Shown: in pieces, positions 11,183 to 21,799 of the stretch
Layout: each line of letters opens with the position of its first letter
How positions within the stretch are numbered: the stretch's first letter is position 1
NCBI GenBank assembly: GCA_024699855.1
Contig: JAMPIQ010000002.1
Span: forward strand, 1,860,001 to 1,924,000
Direction: 5' to 3'
From: Aphelenchoides besseyi
Taxonomy: Eukaryota > Nematoda > Chromadorea > Rhabditida > Aphelenchoididae
DNA length: 64,000 nucleotides
The notes under the pieces: generated by a model
The model's input: the letters and a program-made list of their open reading frames with translations, nothing else
What the model was told of the DNA's origin: nothing
Database searches by the model: none
Position numbers and translations under genes: made by a program

Positions 11183-12247
11183 TTATTTTATTAACAACCG
11201 ATATATACAGAGAAATTGGAATGAGGAACAATCTGAGAACAGAATCCCACAGACGGTGCATTCGGCCGGTGTCGAGCAAAAGTTGGCTCCACATTGTTGA
11301 CAAACAAAAGTCTGGTCCAATTGAGAGAAATCGTCTTTGTGACTGAAATCGAATTCCTTCTGAATGCAGACGTCGAGACTCACCATGTGCACGCAGGTGG
11401 TGCAAAAACAGCTTCTCGAGTTGGAAAACACACGGGAATCATATCGCTTCCCGTGTCTCCGGGCATAATCACTGGCTTCATGTGCTCGTCAAAATCTCCC
11501 GAGAATGATTGTCATTCATAACCACATCGTATCGTCCGCCCGTGGAATCGCAGAGCTTCTTGCAGGCGTACATCTCAGCTGTCAGACCAATGACTGAACA
11601 TCGAATCGAATGTCGTTTCAGCACCTAGAAAACAGCCAAACAAAAGAAAAGGGACTCCAAACCTGAATAGTCGAAAAGATGTTCTCCGGATCAATCGACG
11701 CCAAACTACCCATGACACAGATGATCTCGCGACTTGCGTAGCCCGGTTGTCCTCTTAAATCAGCCATTCACACAACAATCTTCAACGGAACTCACTGTAA
11801 ATCTTGCAACGCCAAATTCAACGATGTTTGAAGCGAAAAATCGTCGGTGTAGGCCGCGTAGTCCAAACTATCGAGGGCGTCGTTCAGAACTCGGGAATCA
11901 CCTGAAGAACAGTCAGTTTAGTCGACGATTTGGCCTCTTACTTGTGAATTGAAAGAAATTCTGAACGAAATTCTTCACGCGACCCATCGACACAGCTATG
12001 AGGTTTGGATAGCATCGTCGGTGTAGTCGACGTCTTCTTTATTGTCATCCACTTCCACATCATCTTGAATGAAATCGTGGACTGTACGACGCTAAACCAA
12101 AAATAAAGAACTACAAGAAGATGAACTTACTCGCTTGCTTGGAACTCGACGTTTACGAGCCGGTTCCTCTTCGGCCCCCGAAGATTCCTCCTGTTCGCTT
12201 GAAACAATCTCGCCGTCTTCGACATCCGCAGATGTCGGGAAACTCAT
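11183..12247 (-). pseudogene. GTF2H2: TFIIH subunit p44 (Ssl1) gene, apparently disrupted
   Basis: Recognisable p44 blocks in order: acidic N-terminus (MSFPTSADVEDGEIVSSE), RRTVHDFIQDDVE, part of the vWA domain (FVQNFFQF, SLQTSLNLALQDL, YASREIICVMGSLASIDPENI, RCSVIGLTAEMYACKKLC, TGGRYDVV) and the C4 zinc ribbon FVCQQCGANFCSTPAECTVCG. Intron boundaries look normal. However, the DxSxxM...PNR start of vWA and the QNPISQ-to-SGN segment are missing. The frame breaks near 12003, and again near 11478 at a T run before GACGAGCACATG. The HLARSYHHLFPL block after the ribbon and the final RING are absent. p44 is essential in transcription and repair, so an intact copy should exist elsewhere, or this stretch is mis-sequenced. 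Confidence 0.6.
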
Positions 12248-12663
12248 CTTCTGCAAAAAAACAATTACCAATGAAAAAAATCGGCGAAATTCCCTCACTT
12301 TTCCGTTGAACAGAATGCCAAAGGTGAGAGAACGAGACGCCAAAAGAGAGATAACGCGACTTTCTCTCTCTCGCTTCAGTCGCGACTTATCCGTTTGTTT
12401 GCTAACAAAGGGTGCATATATTTCAACGATCAATCGCAAATTCGACATGTGCACCTCAGCGCTCACCGGTTAACACCGGTTGAACCTAGGTTGCACCCCC
12501 TTGGACCGCTGGTTTCTTGCAAACCAGCGGTCGTAAACGGTCGCGGTTCCCAAAAGAACGCGTGGCCGTAGGTGACCCCAACAAAAAGTTCGTGGGTTAC
12601 CTTTCTTGGTCGCTGAGCCCAAAAGGTTCTTCGATCAATCGTTTCCATCCGGTCGGTGGACTT
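12248..12663. other. Intergenic/5' region
   Basis: Shared upstream region of p44 (minus) and the BTB gene (plus). An open frame continues 5' of the chosen BTB start as far as about 12517, so the BTB N-terminus could begin earlier. A short inverted motif (CACCGGTTAACACCGGT) lies near 12465. Confidence 0.35.
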
Positions 12664-13373
12664 ATGCCCATTGATCTGATTCTTTTCAACACGACAATCG
12701 ACGCAACAAACCCAAACTCGCTTCTTCCCAGCGACTCCCAAGTGACGACTTCTCCGGCAACGGGACCGCTTCGCTCAATCAAAGAGGTCGTTCCGAAGTC
12801 AAACACCGTTGTCGACTTTCGCAAGAGTCTTGATGGTAAGCGAGTGTTTACATGTATTCTCTAACAGCAATTTCAGCATCGTTGATTTATGCATCGACAA
12901 AGTTACTTCCTCCGATTCCGCTCGCCGACTCGTACGTTGAGTCGAGTGTTGCGACGTCTGTGCCGCAGGACTCCCGCGACATGTTGTGGTTCGAACATTT
13001 GGAAGTCATTGGCGACAATTTTACATTGTACATCGAAAATGTGACAATTCGTGTGAGTCTTGATGAACACACCAACTCAAACGCATGACTTGTTTTCAGC
13101 TTTCGAAAAGGGTTCCGGTTATCTACTCGACTTTCTTCGCGGCAACTTTGAAACCTGATGACGTTCAGTCCCACTCGTTTGGAGTCAACATCGAAGCGTT
13201 GAACAAGGTCATTGAGTGGATGTACCGCGCTCAACTACACGACTACAAAGACACGGAGGTGTTCTTCATTGCCTGGCAGCTTGGATGTGAGCGATTGATT
13301 GTGAGTTATCCTGCTTCTCGATTTTAATTGTCGACTATTTCAGACGAGATTCGATCATGGACATCGACGTTAA
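12664..13373 (+). CDS. BTB/POZ-like domain protein
   Basis: Exons 12664..12835, 12877..13052, 13100..13300 and 13344..13373 join in phase (192 aa from the ATG at 12664). After a Ser/Thr/Pro-rich start, the last 110 residues follow a BTB pattern: DNFTLYIENVTIRLSKRVPV (strand pair), YSTFFAATL, then NKVIEWMYRAQLHDY and FFIAWQLGCERLI, which correspond to the FxxxLxFIYTG and LLxxAxxLxCxxL helices. BTB domains dimerise and often bring substrates to Cul3 ligases; no partner domain is present here. Two introns fall within the domain. The fold assignment is by pattern only. Confidence 0.6.
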
Positions 13374-13554
13374 CCAACGACAGAACGCGCGATGCTTTTG
13401 GTTCACAGAACACTCCGACTATTTTCTCTTTCGTTTATTTAATTAAAATTTAATAATGTCCGTTATATAATCGATCTCTTACATTGTATTGCGGGAGTTG
13501 GAACCTCCTCTTTGTATTTCCAATCTTGTCCCGTCCTCCCTAATCATGTTACAG

Positions 13555-16124
13555 ATGGCACCGCGCCGGAAATCAGCAGCACAGAAGCGAGCTGAGATCA
13601 ACCAGCCGAAGATTGACGAGTGCTTCAAAAAACTCAAGCCGCTCGATCTTCCGAAGCCAACACCGGAACTGTTCGAAGAAGATGAAGGTAATCCATTCAA
13701 ATGTTTATCCCGTTCGAAGCTTTTTTTCAGAAGGAAACATCATTTTGGTTAACAGTCAGCAACACGACATCGAGAATCAGTCGTCCAGTCGCTCAGCAAC
13801 AACGACAGCAATTCCTCGAGCCCATTCATCGAAGACTGAAGTCACCATCAACATCGATTCTTCCAACGAACCGCCGGCTAAAAGACTTCGACCTTTCGGC
13901 CGAGATCTCGCCAACACGCCGTCCGTTTGCTCTGTTCCTCCGAATAACGCCAGCAACTTTTCGAGTTCCACGACAACCGATGATTCGACGCAGACGTCCA
14001 ACGACATCGATCCAGCTGAAGATTCCGAATTAAACGTCATCTCAGAAATGTCCAACGACGAGCTGACCTTGTTCCTCGACGCGCACGACTTCTACAGCAT
14101 GGACGACAAGTCGCTATTCGAATTCATCGACACCAATGACTTCAGCGAAACAGATTCTTCGTTCTTGGTCCATCTCTTCGAAATGGCGAACGAAACAACG
14201 GCTTCTAACAACGATGACGAATACTATACATCTGAAGATTCCGACGATGAAGTCGGTCAAGACGATGAAGTTGGTCAAGACGAAGAGATCGATCAGGCTC
14301 AAATCGAAGCTCACTTCCGACTTCCAGATGGTCTTCAAAACGTATGTTCCGCATTATCTTCCAATCGCAGCTCCAATTTTCAGTCGGCTCTCGTTCAACG
14401 TTGTTTTCCGAAGGCGGACGACAAGGAACGTTTCTCAACTCGATTTTTCGGCGCCTACCTGTACATCATAGTTCGCAACGACAAATTCATGAAGGCACGT
14501 GCAATGAACGACTCCGATCCGCTCAAATTGACCCGTTTGAAACGGGCAACCGCTTACGTCGGAACATGCGCAGGACGAGAAATTAGTCACCGTGGGTACC
14601 AACATCAACTACCGAAGACCGCAAGTCGGCAAGGGCAAAAGACGTTTTCTGCCAACGACTATCGAATGCTTAAAGTCTACCACGTCTCCACCGATACAAA
14701 GCGGGAACTGTTCGTAAATACGACTGAGCAAGCGGTATTCGGAGAGGGAGTGCTGCAGGAGCACAAGAGCGAGTTCTACCGCAACGGTAGTGAAGCGGCG
14801 GCTCATCACAATGCACCATTAAACACTGGATACCGTCACGTGCGCAACACGATCCCAAACATCACGCAACAAATGAAGGATGATGTGGTTGCACAATGGG
14901 AAACGGCGTTGTTGAACGAAACTGCATTGGATCTGCCGCAATCAGTACCCGTAATTTATCAAATAGTGATAAAAGATAAACAGTTGTTTTCAGCGATATG
15001 AATGTCCCGCAAAATTGAATGGCATGAAATGCTCATATAGTTCAAAAGAATTACGTCGTTTCGCGTACCATATGCACGCAGTTCATCACTGCTACTGCGA
15101 ACCGTCAACATTGGCAGCGTGAGTTCACATAATTTCCTCAATCTCAACATCAATCTTTTCATTCAAAACAAACCTTCTATATCGACTTTAGGAAAGAGGC
15201 ATACAATGCCGCTGCCAGAGCTCGTTATGCCAACATGACAGCCGAAAAGTAAGTTATCAGATCCAGAACCAACCTTCTAATTCAACTTTAGGCGGCGTGC
15301 ATACTATGACAAGTATATTGCCGCCCGCAAAGCTCGTCGTGCTAACATGACAACCGAAGAGTAAGTTATTAGATCCAAAACTAACCTTCTAATTCAACTT
15401 TAGGCGGCGTGCATACAATGAAAAGCAGAATGCCGCCGCCAGAGCTCGTTATGCCAACATGACAACCGAAGAGTAAGTTATCAGATCCAGAACTAACCTT
15501 CTAATTCAACTTTAGGCTACGTGCATTCAATGACAAATGCAGGGACGCCGCCAGAGTTCGTCGTGCCAACATGACAGCCGAAAAGTAAGTTATCCGATCC
15601 AGAACCAACCTTCTATATCGACTTTAGAAAAAAGGCACACAGTGCCGCCCGCAGAGCTCGTTATGCCAACATGACAGCCGAAGAGTAAGTTATCAGATCC
15701 AGAACCAACCTTCTAATTCAACTTTAGAAAAAAGGCACACAATGACAAGAAGAATGCCGCCGCCAGAGCTCGTCATGCCAACATGACAACCGAAGAGTAA
15801 TTTATCAGATCCAGAACCAACCTTCTAATTCAACTTTAGGCGACGTGCATACAATGACAAGCAGAAAGCCGCCGCCAGAGTTCGTTATGCCAACATGACA
15901 GCCGAAGAGTAAGTTATCAGATCCAGAACCAACCTTCTATATCGACTTTAGAAAAAAGGCACACAATGACAAGCGGAATGCCGCCGCCAGAGCTCGTCGT
16001 GCCAACATGACAGCCGAAGAGTAAGTTATCCGATCCAGAACTAACCTTCTAATTCAACTTTAGACGAAAGAGACACGATGACAAGACCAAAGCCGCCGCC
16101 AAAGCTCGTCGCGAGAACAGTTAA
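13555..16124 (+). CDS. 672-aa acidic/basic protein with C-terminal STPR-like 23-residue repeats
   Basis: Thirteen exons join in phase: 13555..13687, 13731..14341, 14384..14944, 14994..15118, then nine repeat exons to the stop at 16124. The start follows TTACAG. The N-terminus has a PIP-box-like QPKIDECF in a basic context, then a Ser/Thr-rich stretch, an acidic segment (EDSDDEVGQDDEVGQDEE), a central folded part (FFGAYLYIIVRND...KRATAYVGTCAGREI) and a Cys/His cluster (YECPAKLNGMKCSYS...HMHAVHHCYC). From about residue 477 follow basic helical repeats of the form RRAYNDKQxAAARARRANMT. The exact 23-aa period and basic character recall the STPR DNA-binding repeat of silkworm FMBP-1. A nuclear, DNA-binding role is inferred; the central part is not recognised. 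Confidence 0.75.
15119..16124 (+). repeat. Tandem array of nine exon-intron units
   Basis: Repeat exons 15192..15248, 15292..15360, 15404..15472, 15516..15584, 15628..15684, 15728..15796, 15840..15908, 15952..16020 and 16064..16124. Most are exactly 69 nt (23 codons), two are 57 nt (19 codons), all in phase 2, separated by about 43-nt introns that are themselves nearly identical (GTAAGTTATCAGATCCAGAA...CTTTAG). Two subtypes alternate: exons starting GCGGCGTGCATAC and exons starting AAAAAAGGCACAC, with matching intron 3' ends in most cases. One donor is GTAATT instead of GTAAGT. Confidence 0.92.
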
Positions 16125-16211
16125 AAAGAAGAGTAAATTTTCAATGTTTCATTAAGTCTGCAAAGCCGATTTGTCCTCTTATCATAGATCTCATACATAA
16201 ATTTATTGATA

Positions 16212-17728
16212 CAGTACTGGACAAAAGTTTGGAAGACACCTGTATCTCGCGAATGGCTGAAGGGAACAGGTCGGTTTTCGTACATTAGAGGTTTTATTTG
16301 AAGAGCATTTGAATGAACATAAAAAAAGTCGGCGCGTGACGCTCAATTATAGAAAAAGTTGGCGTAACTCGAAAATTGGGTGGACAAAAGTTTGGAAGAC
16401 ACTTGGTTTATTGCGTTTTTTGGACGCTGTAGTAATGATAGCGTGGTTTTTTTGAGATTTTTAGTTTTGTTGATGAATACTCTTTCATTTTAGATGCTTT
16501 CGGACGAAAAGAAAAAAGAAATTAAGGAACAGTACGCGATTTTACGAAGTATTAGAGGAACGGCGAAGCAATGTAAAGTTTCGAAGTCAAGTGTTGAGCG
16601 CGTACTCAAAAATTCGAGCAGAAAGACGTGCAAGACTCTCGGTCGTCCAAAAAAAGTGAATTTGCGCCTTCGTCGTCGTATTAAACGCCATGTAGTCACC
16701 GAACTTCAAGGCGGTAACCGCGTTACCTCGCGTTCAATCCAGGATAACTTGGAGTTGGAGGTCGGTCGACGATCGATTCGCCGCTGTCTGAATCGTGACA
16801 ATGTCTTCTACGAGTTTGTTAAGAAGCGGCTTCCTCTCACGGACACACACCGCCTGAACCGCCTCAACTTTGCACGACACCACTTGATCGCTGGGACCGA
16901 CTTTACAACATGGGTTTTCAGCGACGAAAAGCGCTTTTGTCTGGACGGGCCGGAAAGTGCAGGTTCTTATGGAACCGAAAACGTTCATTTGGAGCGATAC
17001 AAGCGGCAAATGGGCGGCGGATCAATCATGATCCTCGGCGCTATCTGTTCAACCGGGAAATTGCTGATTAACGTGCGTTCTTCGTCTATCTCTTCAACTT
17101 TTGATGGCAATTTCATATGTTATAGGTTTGCAACAATCACTACAAGGCGATCGACTACGTTTCCGATCTCAATTCGAAGTTTTTCCCGTGGATTCGAATG
17201 CAAATGAGACGCCGGTCCTGGGTGTGGCAACAAGACCTAGCGCCAATTCATACGGCGAAGGCCACCACTGACTTCTTACTCGACCAGGAAGTAGCTACGA
17301 GCGATTGGCCATCCCGTAGCCCGGATTTGAACCCGATGGAGAACATTTGGAAGCTGATGGAAGACGAAATATACAAGAATGGTCAATTTCGGACAAAATC
17401 TGAACTTGTGGCCGCAATCCATCGATCCGTCCCGAAGATTAAGGCTCAAACGATTAAGGCTCTTTTCTCTTCTATGAATAAACGTCTTGTGGACGTGATC
17501 GAAAAGCGAGGCGCGCAGATATCTTAACAAAACAAAGTGTCTTCCAAATTTTTGTCCACCCCCATTTTCAATTTTTGTTAACTTTTTTTTTTATTGCGTA
17601 AATTTTTTCAACTTTTTTTATGTTCATTCAAATGCTCTTCAAATAAAACCTCTAATGTACGAAAACCGACCTGTTCCCTTCAGCCATTCGCGAGATACAG
17701 GTGTCTTCCAAACTTTTGTCCAGTACTG
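16212..17728 (+). mobile_element. Tc1-type DNA transposon, apparently complete
   Basis: Bounded by TA on both sides (16210-16211 and 17729-17730). Terminal inverted repeats are about 118 bp and nearly identical, beginning CAGTACTGGACAAAAG. A second, inner inverted copy of the end motif (GGTGGACAAAAGTTTGGAAG type) lies near 16380 and 17540, giving the two-site-per-end IR/DR arrangement known in some Tc1 elements. It encodes an intact transposase and inserted just 3' of the STPR gene. Confidence 0.92.
16494..17527 (+). CDS. Tc1-family DD34E transposase
   Basis: Exons 16494..17072 and 17126..17527 (phase 0) give 326 aa with no stop. N-terminal helix-turn-helix pair (AKQCKVSKSSVERVLKN), GRPKK hinge, second HTH (TSRSIQDNLELEVGRRSIRRCL), then the catalytic triad: VFSDEKRF (D), QQDLAPIHTA (D), and SPDLNPMENIW (E), with 34 residues between the second D and E. 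The start follows an acceptor (ATTTTAG). Complete domain content and near-identical repeats suggest recent activity. Confidence 0.93.
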
Positions 17729-17730
17729 TA

Positions 17731-18249
17731 CACACGTTTCTCGACACTGATCTTCGTTTTCCTTCAAATTCTTACTTAAATCGCTCCCTTCGTTTCAAAC
17801 GGCAGTAAATTGGTATACCATTTGAGTGCAAACGAAAGTTTGTTATGCATGTTGGGATGGACTCAATGTATTGGTATGTAAGAGCTATGTAAAACCAACC
17901 TTTAAACTTAGGATTAATGTGTTGGTTTTTGAGCTCAATGTGCCGAAATGATTAAGATATAAATTTCTTTTATTTCTTTTACGACTGTTCGGCAGATCCC
18001 AGTACTGCTCAAAATATGTGGACGTGAGGACAAATGTTTAATTGAAGAATCACAATTGATTTCAGTGAAATTTCAATCATCGCCGTTTGTGTTCTAACCA
18101 CAGGGCTTATGCTCTCGCGAAATTTTTCTTACAAAATGAACAACTGTTTTTGGTGCGCAAAGGTAATAAAAAAGTGACAGGTGGATGATTGATGAGTTTT
18201 CGCGATTTCGAAATACTTTTTCTTACGAACACTACGTAATAAACTACTG
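17731..18249. other. Non-coding, nothing recognised
   Basis: AT-rich sequence between the Tc1 element and a transposase relic. No intact frame or repeat identified. Confidence 0.35.
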
Positions 18250-18443
18250 TTGACGAATCTGAGAACGGTAGCGTTTATCCAACTTCTTTTTCACTGGTGG
18301 TGCTTTTTGAGTCTTTCTGGGAATATTGTGGAGATATTTCAGAACTGTGTGAATCGAATAACAGGCCATTTGGGCCACTTTGTTGCATTTCCTTCTACGG
18401 TGTGCAAATCATGAATCCGCTTTTGTTCTTCTTCGCTTAACAT
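18250..18443 (-). pseudogene. Relic of a Tc1/mariner transposase N-terminus
   Basis: From an ATG after a TTTCCAG acceptor: MLSEEEQKRIHDLHTVEGN, then a one-base shift into KVAQMACYSIHTVLKYLHN, PRKTQKAPPVKKK. The pattern is the first helix-turn-helix plus basic hinge of a Tc1-type transposase. No DDE part follows. Confidence 0.45.
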
Positions 18444-19147
18444 GCTGAAGCCTGGAAATAGAAAGAGTGGAACATAATGAACAAAAGTCAGAAAACATCA
18501 ACAACATAGTGCACATGTGCAAAGATGTTAGACTACACTTGTAGTTGTCGGGCAGTGTATTAGGAAATTTCTACAATCCATTTCCATTGGTCATCCATTT
18601 TGCTGCAAAGTTAATTGTTAATCTGACTGTTGAGCTATAAAGCGTTCATTAGTCGAAAGCAATTCAATCAACTTAGTTAATCGATTCGTTCACGCTCCAT
18701 TTTACAGGCCGAAATCAGAATTTGCATTCATTGAGTCGTCTGCGGCTCAAGTTGCGTTTAGTTCTTACTGTTTTGTTCCTCTCCTTTCCTGTTGTTTTCA
18801 TTGTCCGTTGTAATCCCGAGATCCCCAACAAACGGCTTCGTATATTTCCACACGGCCGGAGCATTCCACAACAAGTAGGTTGTCAGAGAGCAATTGGACG
18901 GATGTCCAGCCAACGTAGAAAGTGGATTGAACGTAGCCGACAACTTTACAGGTGCTCGATAAGGAATATACGAGACAAGAGTTTAATTGATGATCTCTAA
19001 TCTCAAAATTTCACTCGCGGATGTTGTTTGTTCAAATAAAATCACTGAGTTCATTTACAAGTCCGGAACTCTATCCATCGTATAAAGACCAAAAGTTGTT
19101 TTTTAGTGTAACGTTGACAACCGTCAAAACATCAGCGATGAAAACTA

Positions 19148-19386
19148 CAGGGTGTCTCAAAAAAAAGGGCAATCGTGCTGTAACTTTTTAACCAGCCATT
19201 GTATGAAGATTCTGTAAAAAGCAACTAAGGTTTTTTTTGGCCGCGGAGTCGATTGGTCTAATTTTTTGCCAGATCGGACAAGTCCGCAGGCTGCTATGGA
19301 CAATTTTGTACTCCCAAGCGAGTTCAACGCTGCGAGTTTTTGCATAAATTTACAAACGATGCTTCCCATTCTTCATTTTTGTCTTC
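19148..19386 (+). repeat. Left terminal inverted repeat
   Basis: 239 bp, inverted copy at 20751..20989. It ends four bases before the transposase ATG. Confidence 0.92.
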
Positions 19387-19389
19387 GTT

Positions 19390-20630
19390 ATGTCGGTCAG
19401 TCGTTATCAATTTACTCATGACGATCTGGTTACGATCCGCGCGTATTTGGATGCCGATCTACCGGTTAGCCGCATGTTATCACTTCAACCGCTTTGGAAA
19501 GCCCGAGCGCTGTACAAAGCCATACGTCGAATTCAGGTAGGAAGCGGATTTCGTGACTATAGTGCTGATTGAAAATTAAAGGCTGACCGTAACGCTGTTG
19601 ACCGTGCTCCTGGTAGCGGCCGCCCGCGCACCATCTCCAACGCAATAAGACAACGCATTGTGGCGAATGCGCAAAGCCCACCTCATGCGCCGAGAACTCA
19701 CCTCAGCATACGCCAAAATGCGAAGTTAGAGGATGTTTCTCGTTCTTCAGCTCATCGCATTGTAAGGGAGAAACTTTGGTGTCCTCGGAAATCAAAAGTG
19801 AGTTTTTCACTCAGAAAACATTTCACGAACTGAATGCTCTTAAAATACGGCTTACAGGTTCATGATTTGAATGATCGGCACAAAGAGAAGCGTAAGCGAC
19901 TGTGCGAAGCGTTTCAACAACGATTTCACAATCAAGCCGCAGTGGATTCAATAGTGTTTGTGGATGAAAAGTGGTTCCAGCTGGACCCCTTTTTAAATAG
20001 CCAAAATGACCGCCTTTACGTCTCAAATGAGACAAAAAAACGTGACATCCATCCTACCAAGTGAGACATCATTTAAACACTATCTGTTCATACGTCATTT
20101 TTAACAGAATGCTCAAACAGCGAGATTCTTTTTGCCGCAAGATCATGGTTATTGTCGCAATCAGCAGCAAAGGTCCATTGGTGCTGGAGTTCCTTGACAA
20201 CAGCATGGACGGCGCCAAATACCGTCAACTGCTAATCGAAAAAATTTTGCCAGCGTGTCGAGTAGCACATCCCAACGGCTTCACACTCGCACACGACGGT
20301 GCAAAACCTCATACTGCTGCGGACACAGAAGCGCTCTTGATTGCCGAAGGAGTCGATTTCACACGCAAGGATGAATGGCCTGCCAAATCTCCTGATCTCA
20401 ACCTTTGCGACTACCGCCTTTTTGCGTGGATGGAAGAGAAAGTGCATGTCCGTAGCAGACCCAAGCCAGAGACGATAGACTTGCTGAAATACCGGATTTT
20501 GGAAGCATGGGAAGAACTCGGGCACAACATTCCATTGTGCAATTTGTGGATTAATAAGTTTCTTAAGCGCATTGCTTTGGTCGTCCGGGAACATGGAGGC
20601 CACATTGAACATCTTGTTAACAAACTGTAA
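19390..20630 (+). CDS. Mariner-type DD37D transposase
   Basis: Exons 19390..19536, 19582..19797, 19858..20060 and 20108..20630 join in phase (362 aa). N-terminal helix-turn-helix region, GSGRPRT hinge, second HTH (RTHLSIRQNAKLEDVSRSSAHRIV), then IVFVDEKWFQLD (D1), TLAHDGAKPHTA (D2) and SPDLNLCDYRLF (D3). There are 37 residues between D2 and D3, which places it with the DD37D (maT) lineage rather than DD34D mariners. No stop or frameshift. Confidence 0.92.
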
Positions 20631-20750
20631 TTTTTAATCTTAAATTGTTATAAATAATCTGTAATCAAGCCCATCCATCAAGTGACATAACGACGTCACG
20701 CCATTTCGCCTCGCTTCGATTATTGATACCGCCAGCGCTTAAAAAAAAAG

Positions 20751-20989
20751 GAAGACAAAAATGAAGAATGGGAAGCATCGTTTGTAAATTTATGCAAAAA
20801 CTCGCAGCGTTGAACTCGCTTGGGAGTACAAAATTGTCCATAGCAGCCTGCGGACTTGTCCGATCTGGCAAAAAATTAGACCAATCGACTCCGCGGCCAA
20901 AAAAAACCTTAGTTGCTTTTTACAGAATCTTCATACAATGGCTGGTTAAAAAGTTACAGCACGATTGCCCTTTTTTTTGAGACACCCTG
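20751..20989 (-). repeat. Right terminal inverted repeat
   Basis: 239 bp, inverted copy of 19148..19386. The outer end reads CACCCTG followed by TA. Confidence 0.92.
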
Positions 20990-21427
20990 TATTTTGACTA
21001 AACGGCTTATTCAACAGTAAGGTAATAATTGTTTGTTCAAACGTTGCATTCGCTCGACAGCTCTTTGTGTGCTTCACTACGCCTTCAAACAACAATTTTT
21101 GACTGTTTTGAAGCTAAGAATCTGAACGTGCTTAATTTCAAACACTTGCTGTTTATGACTTTCGATTGACAAAGTTCACTCGACTGTTAGTTCTTGAGGA
21201 TGATCGACAGGAAACCCTCTTTGATGTTAAATCCGGCATCTTCTGTTCGTTTTTGTTGATTGCCGAGACGCTGGTATTAGAGTATAACGGCAATAATCAA
21301 CTAAATGTGATGTTAAGACAGATAACTGAGGATTGACACTGTAACAGAGGGAATGTGAGTTCAAGTTTGTCGAATAAAATGTTGTTTCAGTTTTGTTTCC
21401 ATGGACTTGATGCTTCAAGACGAAAGG

Positions 21428-21601
21428 TGTCCTGTTCTTGGGTAGTTACACTAACACTTTATTAACTAGGGTCGGAGCCCAATAAAGTATGAATACAAAG
21501 CAAAAACAATCAGACAACACAAGAGGCCGAGGGATCGTGGCGTCTTGGCTTTCTGTGTTAAGATATTCTGGGCGGGAGGACAATTGGGAACAAACAGTAC
21601 A
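21428..21601 (-). repeat. Probable 3' LTR of the gypsy element
   Basis: On the minus strand it starts TGTACTG directly after a polypurine tract (GGGGGAGGGAT) and ends CAGGACA, with AATAAA near the end. The 5' LTR is not found, so boundaries rest on these signals alone. Confidence 0.55.
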
Positions 21602-21799
21602 ATCCCTCCCCCAATAAGATTGGACCCCTGTTGGTGGGTTCGGGAAAAAGGCGACAATTTAAGTAACGGAATTAGCAACAAAGAGGAAACGATCTGTAAG
21701 ATAACCAGGAACAATGTGCAATTTTAGCGGATACAACGAAAGTGGATTGAGAGTTATCTTCAGGCTTTACCTCAGTGACTTGTCCTGGCTTCAGCTTGT

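Larger units (their letters stand above)
19148..20989 (+). mobile_element. DD37D mariner-type (maT-like) transposon with long inverted repeats
   Basis: Flanked by TA (19146-19147, 20990-20991). Terminal inverted repeats of 239 bp (19148..19386 and 20751..20989) appear essentially identical, beginning CAGGGTGTCTCAAAAAA. The paralogous locus at 56.2 kb lacks the element and has a single TA at the same point, so the insertion boundary is directly visible. Confidence 0.93.
18560..21427 (+). pseudogene. Copy A of an unrecognised locus, split by a transposon
   Basis: The flanks 18560..19147 and 20990..21427 match, on the opposite strand, one continuous stretch at about 55770..56770. The shared part contains matching translated blocks (for example CNPEIPNKRLRIFPHGRSIP, and LNVADNFTGAR against LDVADNFIGAR) and shared splice-like sites. 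The mariner-type element at 19148..20989 sits in the middle, and a gypsy LTR abuts the 3' end. Function unknown; both copies show stops unless several introns are assumed. Confidence 0.7.

Noticed and set aside
15192..16124. CRISPR-like regular repeat-spacer pattern
   Set aside because: Regular spacing of near-identical units reflects tandem exons and introns with splice sites and a continuous reading frame, in a eukaryotic gene.
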